A stretch of DNA of 64,000 nucleotides from an uncultured Coriobacteriaceae bacterium (GCA_902793465.1 CADBDT010000001.1:62001-126000), one strand, 5' to 3'; counted from the first letter of the stretch, positions 17,421 through 25,887 are shown. The notes: generated from the letters alone by a model not told the origin. Made by a program: numbers and translations.

Positions 17421-19438
17421 CGTGCGCTCCTTTGATTCGCGTCTGTACCTGCGGATTTGCTGTTAGGCAGCGCATCCAGCGCAATGGTACCCGTGTGCGC
17501 ATCGTAGCTGCCGGGCTTTAGGTCGTAGAGCTTGTTTATAACCTGCGGTTGGCAGATTTCCTGCGGAGTGCCCTGCGCCGCTATGGCGCCGTCCTTAACG
17601 CACGCCAGCCAGTCGGAGGCCTCGCGCGCGAGCGAGAGCTCGTGCATGGTCATAATTACGCCCACGTTGCGCGAGCGAACCAGGTATCGCAGCACCTCCA
17701 AGAGCTCGATTTGATACCGGATGTCCAGGTAGCTCGTGGGCTCGTCCAGCATAAGGATGCGCGGTTCCTGGCATATGGCCCGCGCGAGCATAACGCGCTG
17801 GCGCTGCCCGTCCGATATGTGCATAAAGTCGCGTCCTCGCAGGTCCCATACGCCCACCAGCTCCATGGCGTCGCGCACTGCCTCGTGGTCGCGCTCCTGC
17901 AGGATGCCGAGGCTGCCCGTGTAGGGGTAGCGTCCCGCCTCGACCACGTCCTCGCAGGTTAGCAGGTTTGTTCGCGGCCGCTCGGTTAGCAGCACAGAGC
18001 GCTCTTGCGCGAGTTCTCGCGCGCTCATGCCGGCAAGGTCGCGCTCGCCCATGAGCACCGTGCCACCAAGGGGCGCAAGCTCGCCCGCGAGCGTCTTGAG
18101 TATGGTGGACTTGCCTGCGCCGTTGGGTCCAATAAGGGTTACGACGCTTCCCGGGCTTACCTCCAGCTCAACGTTGCTTACCAGCGGGTTTGCGTCGTAG
18201 CCAACGGCTAGGTTGGTGGTGCGGAGGGTGGGACCACAAGTGGGAGGCGCTCCCCCCGACGCGTGGTCTGTGAGTGGGGTCAGGTCGCGAGGCGGCCGCA
18301 TAAGGTGTTCGTGCTCAAACAGTGCTCGTTCCTGCGGAACTGCGCGCGAACACTCTTCTGCGACCGCCTCGCGACCTGACCCCTCTGTTGTGACTGCTTT
18401 GCTTTCTACCCGCGGGGACCTCCTGCTCTGCAGCAGAACCCAAATGACCACGGGGGCGCCAAGCGCCGCGGTAACGGTAGACACCGTCATTTCTGTGGGC
18501 GCAAACGCACAGCGGGAGATAAGGTCGCACAGCAGGCAAAAGGCCGCTCCGCCCAAAAACGAGGCCGGCACCACCTGCAGCGGCCTGTTTGTGCCCAGGG
18601 CGTTGCGCACGAGGTGCGGCACGGCAATGCCCACAAAGCTAATGGGTCCCGCATACGCGGTAACGCAGGCAGAAAGCACGCTGGAAAGGAGGATGAGCGC
18701 GGCTCTAAACGCACGGATGTTAACGCCGGCACTTTGTGCGTACTGCTCGCCCAAAAGATAGGCCCCCAGCGGCTTGGAGAGCAAGAACACGCAGGCACTG
18801 CAAAGCAGCACGACTACACTCATGCCGGCAACATCGGACCAGCTGGTGCCCGAAAAGCTTCCCATGGACCAGTTGCGTAGGTTAACGATGCTTGCGTCGC
18901 TGGCAAAGGTTATTACGAAGTCCGTCATTGCGTTGCACAGGTAGCCTATCATCACACCCACCACAATGAGCATGCTCGACGACGTTATGCGCCGCGATGC
19001 GAGCATTACGAGGCCGGTAACCGCAAGCGATCCCAGCGTGGCGGCTAGTATGCTCATCCACGAGGTCATTACGCCTGTGGCGCCCACGACCACCACCATA
19101 AGGAGAGCCACGGCAAGCTTGGCTCCGTGCGAGATGCCCAGGATAAAGGGCCCGGCAATGGGATTGTTAAAGAAGGTCTGCAGCAGCAGGCCCGAAAGCG
19201 CCAGCGCACCGCCCAACAGCATGGCGGCAACGAGGCGCGGCAGGCGAATGTCCCAGACCACCTGGTAAAAAGTGCTCGAGGTGTCTGAGCGCGTAAGGAT
19301 TGCGCCCAAGTCGTGCAAGGGCACGGCAACGCTTCCCATGCACAGGTTGGTTGCGGCAAGCGCCACCAGCAGCACGCCCAGTGCCGCGAACACCGCCGCC
19401 GTGCGTGTATGCCTTATGCCTGCGTTGCCGTCGTGCAC
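17417..19438 (-). CDS. BtuC-BtuD fusion: corrinoid/iron-type ABC permease joined to its ATPase
   Basis: A 673-residue protein. Residues about 1-340 form a FecCD/BtuC-type permease with many transmembrane helices (PRLVAAMLLGGALALSG, GISHGAKLA, SFVGIAVPHLVRN). Residues about 408-650 form an ABC ATPase with Walker A IGPNGAGKST, a signature read as ISDGQRQRV and Walker B RILMLDEPTSYLD. These are normally two proteins. The roughly 58-residue linker is translated from the F2 palindrome (18276-18383) and adjoining repeat. It starts with GTG at 19438 after GAGGGAGGG. With btuF upstream it should import corrinoids, or possibly heme or siderophore. Confidence 0.92.
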   Translation of the reverse strand: MHDGNAGIRHTRTAAVFAALGVLLVALAATNLCMGSVAVPLHDLGAILTRSDTSSTFYQVVWDIRLPRLVAAMLLGGALALSGLLLQTFFNNPIAGPFILGISHGAKLAVALLMVVVVGATGVMTSWMSILAATLGSLAVTGLVMLASRRITSSSMLIVVGVMIGYLCNAMTDFVITFASDASIVNLRNWSMGSFSGTSWSDVAGMSVVVLLCSACVFLLSKPLGAYLLGEQYAQSAGVNIRAFRAALILLSSVLSACVTAYAGPISFVGIAVPHLVRNALGTNRPLQVVPASFLGGAAFCLLCDLISRCAFAPTEMTVSTVTAALGAPVVIWVLLQSRRSPRVESKAVTTEGSGREAVAEECSRAVPQERALFEHEHLMRPPRDLTPLTDHASGGAPPTCGPTLRTTNLAVGYDANPLVSNVELEVSPGSVVTLIGPNGAGKSTILKTLAGELAPLGGTVLMGERDLAGMSARELAQERSVLLTERPRTNLLTCEDVVEAGRYPYTGSLGILQERDHEAVRDAMELVGVWDLRGRDFMHISDGQRQRVMLARAICQEPRILMLDEPTSYLDIRYQIELLEVLRYLVRSRNVGVIMTMHELSLAREASDWLACVKDGAIAAQGTPQEICQPQVINKLYDLKPGSYDAHTGTIALDALPNSKSAGTDANQRSAR
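18276..18383. repeat. Family F element copy 2, linker of the BtuCD fusion
   Basis: Arms GGGGTCAGGTCGCGAGGCGG and complement enclose GTGTTCGTGCTCAAACAGTG...GCGGAACTGCGCGCGAACAC, the family loop. It has no stop codon in the BtuCD frame. Confidence 0.9.
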
Positions 19439-19478
19439 GAGCCCTCCCTCGTTTTCCCTTGCCTACTTGAGTCGCCGC

Positions 19479-19613
19479 CTGACCCTAAACAAAGATCAAG
19501 AGCCTCCCGGCGCCATGGACAAGCGCCGTGCTCAGACAGTCCTCGTTCCTGCGGTACTGCGCGCGGCTGCTTTCCATGGCGCCTCACGGTTCTTGATCTT
19601 TGTTTAGGGGCAA
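19479..19613. mobile_element. Family F element copy 3 with 10-bp flanking direct repeat
   Basis: A 135-bp palindromic element with terminal arms CCTAAACAAAGATCAAGA and an inner GGCGCCATGGA stem around the family loop (GTGCTCAGACAGTCCTCG...GCGGTACTGCG). It is bounded by the direct repeat GAGTCGCCGC at 19469-19478 and 19614-19623. Removing one repeat plus the element restores a BtuF C-terminus ending Leu-Arg-Arg-Leu-Lys-stop. This is the pattern expected of transposition with target duplication. Confidence 0.85.
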
Positions 19614-20852
19614 GAGTCGCCGCAGATAGACCAAGCTTTCGTCCGACCCCTCCAAAACATGCCTGAAGTCGGAGATAATCCCGCCCGCGTTGAGCATCTG
19701 CTGGTACATGTTCTGGTCGGTTACCCACACGTTGCCGTTGCGCACCGCCTTGCATTCCTTGAGCATCTGGCTCTTTTGTAGGAGGTCGTCCATCGTGCGG
19801 ACGCCCTCGTCTATGGAGCTGTTGTATACCATTACGTCGGCGTCCTTTGCCGCGGCAAAGAACTGCTCCATCTGCATGGTGGTGGTGCTCGAGCCCGCGG
19901 TGGCCTTGTCCACGCTGCCAAAGGCGTAGGTTCCGCCTGCCTGCTCGATCATCTTGGTAACGTAGTCTCCCGGCTTGCGAACCACGGCCGCGCCGCTGGC
20001 GTTGAGGTAGAAGTAGGCCATGGACTTTCCCGTTGGCTGACCGCTTGCGGCGCTTACCTGGTCCACCTGCTGCTGGAACACCTTTTGTGCCTGGTCCTGC
20101 TTGTTGCACAGGATTCCGTAGAGCTTTATCCACTCCGCGCGGCCCAGGGGCTCGCTCTCGTAGCTCGACATTTCCACGAGTACGGGGATGCCCAGCTCAA
20201 CGAGCTTCTCGCGAACATCTGGCGCGTGGTTTATCATCGTGCTCTCGAGCGCAAGACGCACGTTGCGCGAGAGCAGCAGCTCGTAGTCGGGCGCGCGATA
20301 CTTGCCGCCGTAGACCACCTTGCCCTCGTCCATGGCGCTTTGCATGGCGGGGAGGTACCAGTCGTCGCGCTCTATACCAGAAACCGAAATGCAGTCCAGC
20401 GCATCCAGGGCGTCAAACAGGCACAGGGTGTCGCTTGCCGCCAGGTACACGTTGCCCGCAGGCTGGTTGAGCACGACAACGTCTTTGGGCAGGTCCGCCG
20501 GTGGCTGCGCGCCTTCGGGCACTACCAGATAGCGGTTGCCGTCGGCCATGCAGACCAGCACATAGCCGCCCTCGTAGATGTCCAGCGTATAGCAGCGGGC
20601 GTACTGGAGCTCCATCGACCCCGAGTGCTTGAGCGTGGCGCCGAGGTCGGTGTTGCGGAAGTCGTCCACCAGTTGGGTGGTTGCGCTTGACGCCGACGCA
20701 ATGGCCCCAGCGTTCTGGCTCGCAGGGCTGGCAGCGCAGCCAACGGAGCCGGAAACAAAGCCTGCCAAGTAGAGAACCAGGCAGAGGGCCATTATCCGGA
20801 TATGCAGGTTTTCTAACAAGCGAGCTGCTATGCGGTGCGGTCTTCTAAGCAT
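19584..20852 (-). CDS. btuF: Corrinoid/iron ABC transporter substrate-binding lipoprotein
   Basis: A 422-residue binding protein. After a basic N-terminus it has a hydrophobic segment (MALCLVLYLAGFVSG) and a Gly-Cys lipobox, then a Ser/Ala linker and a two-lobed periplasmic-binding-protein domain of the BtuF/FhuD class (PVLVEMSSYES, MIEQAGGTYAFGSVD, ADVMVYNSSIDEG). The long N-terminal basic stretch is unusual and ATGs downstream are possible. The last eight or so residues come from the F3 insertion element. It immediately precedes the BtuCD fusion and follows a surface lipoprotein gene by 23 bases. Confidence 0.82.
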   Translation of the reverse strand: MLRRPHRIAARLLENLHIRIMALCLVLYLAGFVSGSVGCAASPASQNAGAIASASSATTQLVDDFRNTDLGATLKHSGSMELQYARCYTLDIYEGGYVLVCMADGNRYLVVPEGAQPPADLPKDVVVLNQPAGNVYLAASDTLCLFDALDALDCISVSGIERDDWYLPAMQSAMDEGKVVYGGKYRAPDYELLLSRNVRLALESTMINHAPDVREKLVELGIPVLVEMSSYESEPLGRAEWIKLYGILCNKQDQAQKVFQQQVDQVSAASGQPTGKSMAYFYLNASGAAVVRKPGDYVTKMIEQAGGTYAFGSVDKATAGSSTTTMQMEQFFAAAKDADVMVYNSSIDEGVRTMDDLLQKSQMLKECKAVRNGNVWVTDQNMYQQMLNAGGIISDFRHVLEGSDESLVYLRRLLPLNKDQEP

Positions 20853-20875
20853 GCGGATCTTTGGCTCCGAAACGC

Positions 20876-21424
20876 CTATTGCGCCTGCTCGGCGGGCTTG
20901 GTGTCTGAGGCCGGCGCGTGGAATACGATGGTGTGGTCGTACCATGTGTCGCGGCGCTGGCCGTAGGTGGCTATGGACAGTTCCTGCTCGAGCGTGGACA
21001 CGGGGATGCTAAAGGTGTACTTGCCCTCGTCGTTGAGGTGGTATTCGTAGACGTCGCTACTCGACTCTTCGGCAGCCTTCTTGGCCTCTTCGGCCTTGCC
21101 AAAGTACAGCTTAGAAAAGCCCTCGCCGGGCAGCGTGAGTTCGGCCGTGTACCTTCCGTCGGTTACCGTGAGCTTGCAGGATTCGGACCTAAACATGCTG
21201 GAGTCGGTGGTTACCTCTATGTCGTAGGTGCCGTTTGCGGGCTCGTCGTAGTACGGTGCATCCACATCGGTCGCACCCGGGTCATAAACAGGCTCCGGCT
21301 CCTGTTTGCTCTCGATTACCTGCGGGCTGTTTGCGCTTGCGTTCGTGCCACACGCCGCAAGAGCGATGGGGGACGCGCTCGCCAATATGCCGGCGAGCAG
21401 AAAGGTTGAAATACGGTGCTTCAT
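20876..21424 (-). CDS. Surface lipoprotein, possible ligand-capture partner of the corrinoid importer
   Basis: A 182-residue lipoprotein (signal peptide, then ALAACG lipobox) with an acidic linker and a beta-rich domain: NGTYDIEVTTDSSMFRSES, LPGEGFSKLYFGKAEEA, YGQRRDTWYDHTIVFHA. The composition is similar in style to the Shp-like protein at 3109-3678, but the sequence is distinct. Located between cbiK and btuF, it may hand a tetrapyrrole to the transporter; this is inference. GGAG 5 bases before the ATG supports the start. Confidence 0.6.
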   Translation of the reverse strand: MKHRISTFLLAGILASASPIALAACGTNASANSPQVIESKQEPEPVYDPGATDVDAPYYDEPANGTYDIEVTTDSSMFRSESCKLTVTDGRYTAELTLPGEGFSKLYFGKAEEAKKAAEESSSDVYEYHLNDEGKYTFSIPVSTLEQELSIATYGQRRDTWYDHTIVFHAPASDTKPAEQAQ

Positions 21425-21483
21425 GGTTGCTCCTGGCTCGTTGCTCGTTCTTGTAACTGGCTGTTGGGCTTTGTGTGCGCCGG

Positions 21484-22407
21484 CTATGCCTTTGCGTCTA
21501 TAGCTGCCTTTACGTGCTGCACGTACACCTCGTCCACGTCGGCCAGCTGGCCAAGGCCTTCGAGCACGCTTTGCACCTCAAAGCCAGCGGCTGTCATCTT
21601 GGAGGCAAGTGACTCGGGGTCGGTGGTATCGGCCATGTCGTTTGTGGCATGGTCGCCGGCCACCACCATAAAGGGACGCAGTACTGCCTTGGTGTAGCCG
21701 GCATCCTTGGCGGCCTTTATCATGTCGTCGAACGTGGGCGTGGCCTCTACCGTGCACATAAAGTAGTTGTTGTAGCCCAGCTCGGTAAACAGCTGCTGCA
21801 TGGTGGCGTATATCTTGTTGGACTCGGCCTCGGTGCCATGTCCCATAAGGCAGATGGCAACGCCTTCGCCCTCGTACCGCTTGCTGGCCTCCTTTACGGC
21901 CTGTGCCACGGCCACCTGGTCTTCCTTGGACGCGAGCAGCGGCGCGCCCAGGGCGCACTTGCTAAACTTGGACTTGTAGTTTTCCAGGGACTTTGTGATG
22001 TCCTGGTACTCAAAGCCGTCCATAAGGTGGGTGGGCTGGACAATTACCTCTTTTACGCCCTCGCTCACGAGCTTGTCCATGGCCTCTTCGAAGTTGTCTA
22101 TGTGGCGGCCGGTGTCGGACTCTATGTGGTCGATTACGGTTTGGGCGGTAAAGGCGCGGCGAACGTCGTAGTTGGCATACGCCTCGCGGATGTCGGACTC
22201 AATGGCGCCTATGGTTGCGTGGCGGCTGCTTGCGTAGCTGGTACCAAAGCTCGTTACGAGGATAGCTGGCTTTGGGCCGGAAGCGGCAGACGCGGATGCG
22301 GAGGAGCCGCTGGCGCCGGCGCAGCCCGTAAGACCGGCGGAGACAAGGGCTGCCGCACCGAGGGATGCCTTGGCAAAGTTTCGACGAGACACGGATGAGA
22401 ATGACAT
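21484..22407 (-). CDS. cbiK: Exported sirohydrochlorin cobaltochelatase (CbiK type), Tat lipoprotein
   Basis: Inserts cobalt into sirohydrochlorin, the entry of the anaerobic B12 route. The 307-residue protein has an N-terminal SRRNFAK twin-arginine motif, a hydrophobic stretch and the lipobox LTGC, then a Ser/Ala linker. The chelatase domain (about 46-300) shows ILVTSFGTSYASSR, VQPTHLMDGFEYQD with a metal-binding His, ICLMGHGTEAESN and RPFMVVAGDHATNDM. Export would place cobalt insertion outside the cytoplasm, as in Desulfovibrio periplasmic CbiK. It heads the minus-strand operon, and AAGGGG precedes the ATG. Confidence 0.92.
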   Translation of the reverse strand: MSFSSVSRRNFAKASLGAAALVSAGLTGCAGASGSSASASAASGPKPAILVTSFGTSYASSRHATIGAIESDIREAYANYDVRRAFTAQTVIDHIESDTGRHIDNFEEAMDKLVSEGVKEVIVQPTHLMDGFEYQDITKSLENYKSKFSKCALGAPLLASKEDQVAVAQAVKEASKRYEGEGVAICLMGHGTEAESNKIYATMQQLFTELGYNNYFMCTVEATPTFDDMIKAAKDAGYTKAVLRPFMVVAGDHATNDMADTTDPESLASKMTAAGFEVQSVLEGLGQLADVDEVYVQHVKAAIDAKA

Positions 22408-22499
22408 TTTCTGCCCCTTTCTTCTTTGGCACGCATGCCAATGCGAGGGCAGACAAAAGCGGGAAATAGACCGCGCACAAACCCCGCCGTCCTATGACG

Positions 22500-22610
22500 A
22501 CGCGGGCATGTGCCCAAAGTACATCGACGACTGGTCCGGAGTTGAACCGGAATCCTTTTAGTGAGGCCTAACAGCTCGCAGATCGTACCCTCATGTTTTA
22601 GATGACAGAA
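22500..22610 (-). promoter_or_regulatory. Structured leader upstream of cbiK, identity unknown
   Basis: On the minus strand a hairpin TCCGG-TTCAACT-CCGGA, identical in form to a tRNA T-arm, follows a second possible stem (GAGG...CCTC). No acceptor or anticodon arm could be fitted, so it is not a tRNA. No B12-box or other riboswitch consensus was recognised. Its place about 100 bases before the operon head makes a regulatory RNA plausible. Confidence 0.3.
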
Positions 22611-22638
22611 TCATATCATCTTTTGCGCCCACGGTGCA

Positions 22639-22905
22639 TGCCCGCAACCGCCGGACTCTTGTGCACCCAGTACTGGGTGCACGGGATAGGCCCCGTTTTC
22701 TCCTGCACGCCCACGCTTGGGGCGCGAAGGCCTGGTCCTGTTTTCTCCCGCATGCTCAGCGCTCACTGCGTTCGCTCACTCGCTTCGCTCGTGATTCGCT
22801 GCGGGAGAAAACAGGACCAGGCCTTCGCTCATTTGCCGGAGGAGAAAACAGCGGCCGGCCGGCGCTCACGATTAGCGGTGCGCAAGAGTCCGGCGGTTGC
22901 GGGCA
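22639..22905. repeat. Large nested palindromic element
   Basis: The outer arms (GCCCGCAACCGCCGGACTC and complement) span 267 bp. Inside lie a perfect 22-bp palindrome GTGCACCCAGTACTGGGTGC.. (22661-22682) and a second long stem (GAAGGCCTGGTCCTGTTTTC and complement) around a core similar to 39640-39705 (TCAGCGCTCAC..GCGTTCGCTC). It looks like one element inserted into another. No gene is visible here. Confidence 0.85.
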
Positions 22906-22996
22906 CGCGTGGAATTCGCGGAGGGGGAGGGGGGTGTCCCCGCCATCCGACCACCCGAAAGGGTCGCGGCCTCACTGTCACCCTTGCAGGCATCCA

Positions 22997-23160
22997 AAAA
23001 GTGTACATTCTTTTGGCGGCTTTTGGCTGCCAACAGGCATTTTGCAAACGGATGCCTAAAGAATGTGCACCTGCTATTTTACAAGGTGTACATTCTTTGG
23101 ACCGCGTTTTGCAAAATGCCTGTTGGCGGAAAGCGGCGACGCGAAGAATGTGCACATTCG
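22997..23160. repeat. Family H repeat, left copy flanking the nuclease gene
   Basis: Four copies of GTGTACATTCTTT or its complement alternate in orientation, with a central palindrome AAAGAATGTGCACCT...AGGTGTACATTCTTT. The two spacers are inverted copies of each other, so the whole unit folds back. The other copy is at 24695-24858. Confidence 0.88.
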
Positions 23161-23637
23161 CGGCGCCTTCCGAGAAGTGAGTCCCCGCTACGGCAGATCT
23201 CGCGGGAGGTCCGCAAGCGATCGCCTCCGTGAACCGTCGAGGAGGCCGAGCGTATGATGTAGGGGGCAGTCCGAAACCCTTTGTCGTTGGCCTTGCGCTT
23301 AGGGGTTGACCCTCGTTGCGCTGCAGAACCATGCGCGGTCGCCTTGCATGGCATCTCGTGGGTTTGGCCTTTGTATAGGGGCGGATCTGGGCGAGGGTGT
23401 CACCTCTAGATGTATCCTCTGTACAGATTGGCATACAAGGCAAACGTTGGCGGGTACTACGTTTTTTCGAGAACGGTTTGGTACGGTCTTATTTGGCGCT
23501 AGGCGATGGGCTGGGTCATTTTGGGAACAACAAGTGTCTTCCGCTTGTGGCCTTTCCGTGGCATGCGGAGCCTAAAACGTAGTGGGCAAGCTGATACCAT
23601 TACGGTGTGCGAACGTAAGGGTACGGAAGGGTCTGAC

Positions 23638-24447
23638 TTGTTTAGAACGAAGGCCAAACGCGGCAAAAGGCGTGGACAAAAGAGTGGCGTGGCTGCGATC
23701 GTCGTGCTGCTGCTCGTTCTTGTGTGCGTTCTGGGCACGGCGTTTCCGCAGCTACGCGACCTCGTGTTTTGGGGTGGCCTGCCGTTGCCGTTTGCTGGTG
23801 GCCCGACCCTGGAGCGGGTTGAAGATGCGCCTTTGGAGTGGGACGAGTCGGTTGCACCCAACTACTACCTGGTAACCGGGCCGGCAGAGCTAACGTCGCA
23901 GCCAGACGTGGGCACGGTGGAGTATGGCTCGTTGGATGCGCTGGGCCGCGCCACAGGCGTGGTCGCGTGTGTGGACGCTCCTCTGGCCGAGCAGGGCGCC
24001 AGTCGCGAGCGAGAGAACCTTTCCAACGTAAATCCCTCGGGATGGGGAAACAACGCAAAGGCCGAGGTCGAGTTACCCAACGGGAAGACGTATAAGGGAT
24101 ACTTTTGGAACCGCTCCCACCTGCTTGCAAAGTCGCTCGGCGGAAGCGACGAGCTGGAAAACCTCGTGTGCGGCACACGCATGCAAAACGTGGGTTCCAA
24201 CGTGCGAGGAAGCGAGGGTGGTATGGCATACCCGGAATCGCTCGCTCGCAACTGGCTGGACAAGAATCCAAATGGCTACGTGTACTATGCGGCAACCCCG
24301 TGCTACGTGGGCGACGAGCCCGTGTGTCGCTACGTGGTGGTGGACGTTCTTTCGTCGGATGGCCAGATTGACTGCCGCGTGGTGGTGTACAACGCAGCCA
24401 AGGGGTATGCAATCGACTACGGTAGCGGGAGCTTTACCAGCCCCTAA
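23638..24447 (+). CDS. Secreted or membrane-anchored non-specific DNA/RNA endonuclease
   Basis: About 269 residues from a TTG at 23638 that follows GGAAGGG; in-frame ATGs at 23506 and 23563 lack a ribosome site. A basic N-terminus and one transmembrane/signal helix (VAAIVVLLLVLVCVLG) precede a DNA-entry-type nuclease domain of the streptococcal mitogenic-factor class. It has WNRSHLLAKSLGG with the catalytic His, then ENLVCGTRMQNVGSN and a GGMAY segment. It probably degrades extracellular DNA. The gene sits alone between two family H repeats, which suggests transfer or repeat-mediated mobilisation as a cassette. Confidence 0.85.
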   Translation: MFRTKAKRGKRRGQKSGVAAIVVLLLVLVCVLGTAFPQLRDLVFWGGLPLPFAGGPTLERVEDAPLEWDESVAPNYYLVTGPAELTSQPDVGTVEYGSLDALGRATGVVACVDAPLAEQGASRERENLSNVNPSGWGNNAKAEVELPNGKTYKGYFWNRSHLLAKSLGGSDELENLVCGTRMQNVGSNVRGSEGGMAYPESLARNWLDKNPNGYVYYAATPCYVGDEPVCRYVVVDVLSSDGQIDCRVVVYNAAKGYAIDYGSGSFTSP

Positions 24448-24694
24448 GCAATGGCCAAATCCTTATGGTCGTTATGGATGCGCCATGCTCAAACGGCCTT
24501 CGCTGCTAACGACACGTACACCTGCTTCGTTCTTCGCGCAAGTCAGGTGCAGCTAACCGTACAGGCTGCCTTTCGCTGGCGACTTTACCCACAGCTCGTT
24601 TCTAGGGCCAGAAATCTTGTCTTTTTGGTTGCTGTCTTCCCAATAATTTGGTCAATAGTACAACCCGAACAGAAGCGCTGTCATGAGGCAGGCA

Positions 24695-24858
24695 GAAAGT
24701 GTACATTCTTTTTCGTGAGTTTTTGGGACAACTGGTCTTTTGCAATATTTGATGTAAAGGAATATACACCTCGTATTTTATAAGGTGCATATTCTTTGTT
24801 AGCAGTCCAAGCACCAACAGGGACTTTACAAAAATTGATGTAAAGAATGTGCACATTT
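24695..24858. repeat. Family H repeat, right copy
   Basis: Same alternating units and nearly the same spacing as the left copy (164 bp each), but the spacer sequences have diverged. No gene is visible in 24448-25067 apart from this repeat and the terminator. Confidence 0.85.
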
Positions 24859-25001
24859 TGCCCGTGCGAACGCAAAGCCAGGCTAAATCGCTGGTAGTTA
24901 TTAGCCGCAGTGGCACCGAAACGACTATAGGCACTGATTGGAGAGGGTGTGTGGCGGGATTCCTTGCCCGCGGTTCAGGAGTGCTCGGCTCGCAGGGTAG
25001 A

Positions 25002-25039
25002 GAAAAAAGGGGGCACACCATAAAAGGCATGCCCCCTTG
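25002..25039 (-). terminator. Rho-independent terminator of the aquaporin gene
   Basis: On the minus strand a stem AAGGGGGCATGCC / GGTGTGCCCCCTT with a TTTTAT loop is followed by a run of T, about 30 bases after the aqpZ stop. Confidence 0.85.
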
Positions 25040-25067
25040 CTTGCAATCCAGTTTCCAACCGCGAGGT

Positions 25068-25760
25068 CTACTCCTCTGACTCCAGAAGGCCGTATACGAT
25101 GGCGGCGAGGAAGGCGCCGACCAGCGGACCAACAATAAACACCCACAGGCTAATGAGCGGAGCCATGTTGCCCGAGAAGAGCGCGGTAATTGCGGGGCCA
25201 ATGCTGCGCGCGGGGTTAACCGAGGTGCCGGTAAGACCAATGCCCAGAATGTGTACGAACGTAAGGGTAAGGCCAATAACCAGTCCGGCAAAGCTTCCGT
25301 GACGGAACTTGGGCGAGGTAACGCCCAGAATGGTAAGCACGAAGATAAACGTAAGGACGATCTCTACCAGCAGGCCGGCAATCATGCTGCCGTTAACGCC
25401 AGCGAGGCCGTTTGCGCCCATGCCGCCGGTCTGGTCAATAACGCCGCCGAGGCTAAAGATGCCAAAGAGCAAAAGCGAGCCAACAAAGGCACCCAGAATC
25501 TGAGCAATTACGTAACCGAGGAAGTCCCTTCCGCTAATGCCGCCGCGAATGTAGACGCCCAGCGATACCGCCGGATTAATGTGGCAGCCGGAGATATTGC
25601 CAATGCTGTATGCCATGGCCACGATGGACAGGCCAAAGGCAAGGGCGGTAAGCAGGTATCCGCTTCCCGAAGCGGCGTCGCACCCCACGAGCATGGCGGT
25701 GCCGCAGCCCATGGTAACCAGCACCATGGTTCCAATGAATTCCGCAATGTACTTTTTCAT
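25068..25760 (-). CDS. aqpZ: Aquaporin Z-like water channel (MIP family)
   Basis: A 230-residue six-helix channel with both pore motifs, HINPAVSLG near residue 62 and SVNPARSIGP near residue 184. An Arg follows the second NPA. The first NPA is followed by Val-Ser rather than a glycerol-facilitator pattern, so water is the likely substrate. The start at 25760 follows a GGAAAGGACC-type site; the upstream ATG adds 12 non-family residues. Followed by a clear terminator. Confidence 0.92.
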   Translation of the reverse strand: MKKYIAEFIGTMVLVTMGCGTAMLVGCDAASGSGYLLTALAFGLSIVAMAYSIGNISGCHINPAVSLGVYIRGGISGRDFLGYVIAQILGAFVGSLLLFGIFSLGGVIDQTGGMGANGLAGVNGSMIAGLLVEIVLTFIFVLTILGVTSPKFRHGSFAGLVIGLTLTFVHILGIGLTGTSVNPARSIGPAITALFSGNMAPLISLWVFIVGPLVGAFLAAIVYGLLESEE

Positions 25761-25887
25761 TTCTGGTCCTTTCCTTGCGTAACATCCAAACGACAATGCA
25801 CCGATGCTTGTGCGCCGCCGTCTTGTTTATTCTATTCTACCTACTCGTTAAGCGGCAAGAAAAAACGTGCAGGAGCCACCCCGTTTG

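Noticed and set aside
16263-17435. A 390-codon plus-strand frame opposite cbiD
   Set aside because: It is an antisense shadow of cbiD in high-GC sequence, His/Arg-rich and without any family features.
22500-22610. tRNA or tmRNA on the minus strand, suggested by a T-arm-like TTCAACT hairpin
   Set aside because: No matching acceptor stem, no 7-base anticodon loop with the expected U33 and no CCA or long tmRNA body could be found.
22829-23443. A minus-strand 204-codon frame across the family H repeat
   Set aside because: It runs through palindromic repeats and has no homology-like composition or ribosome site.
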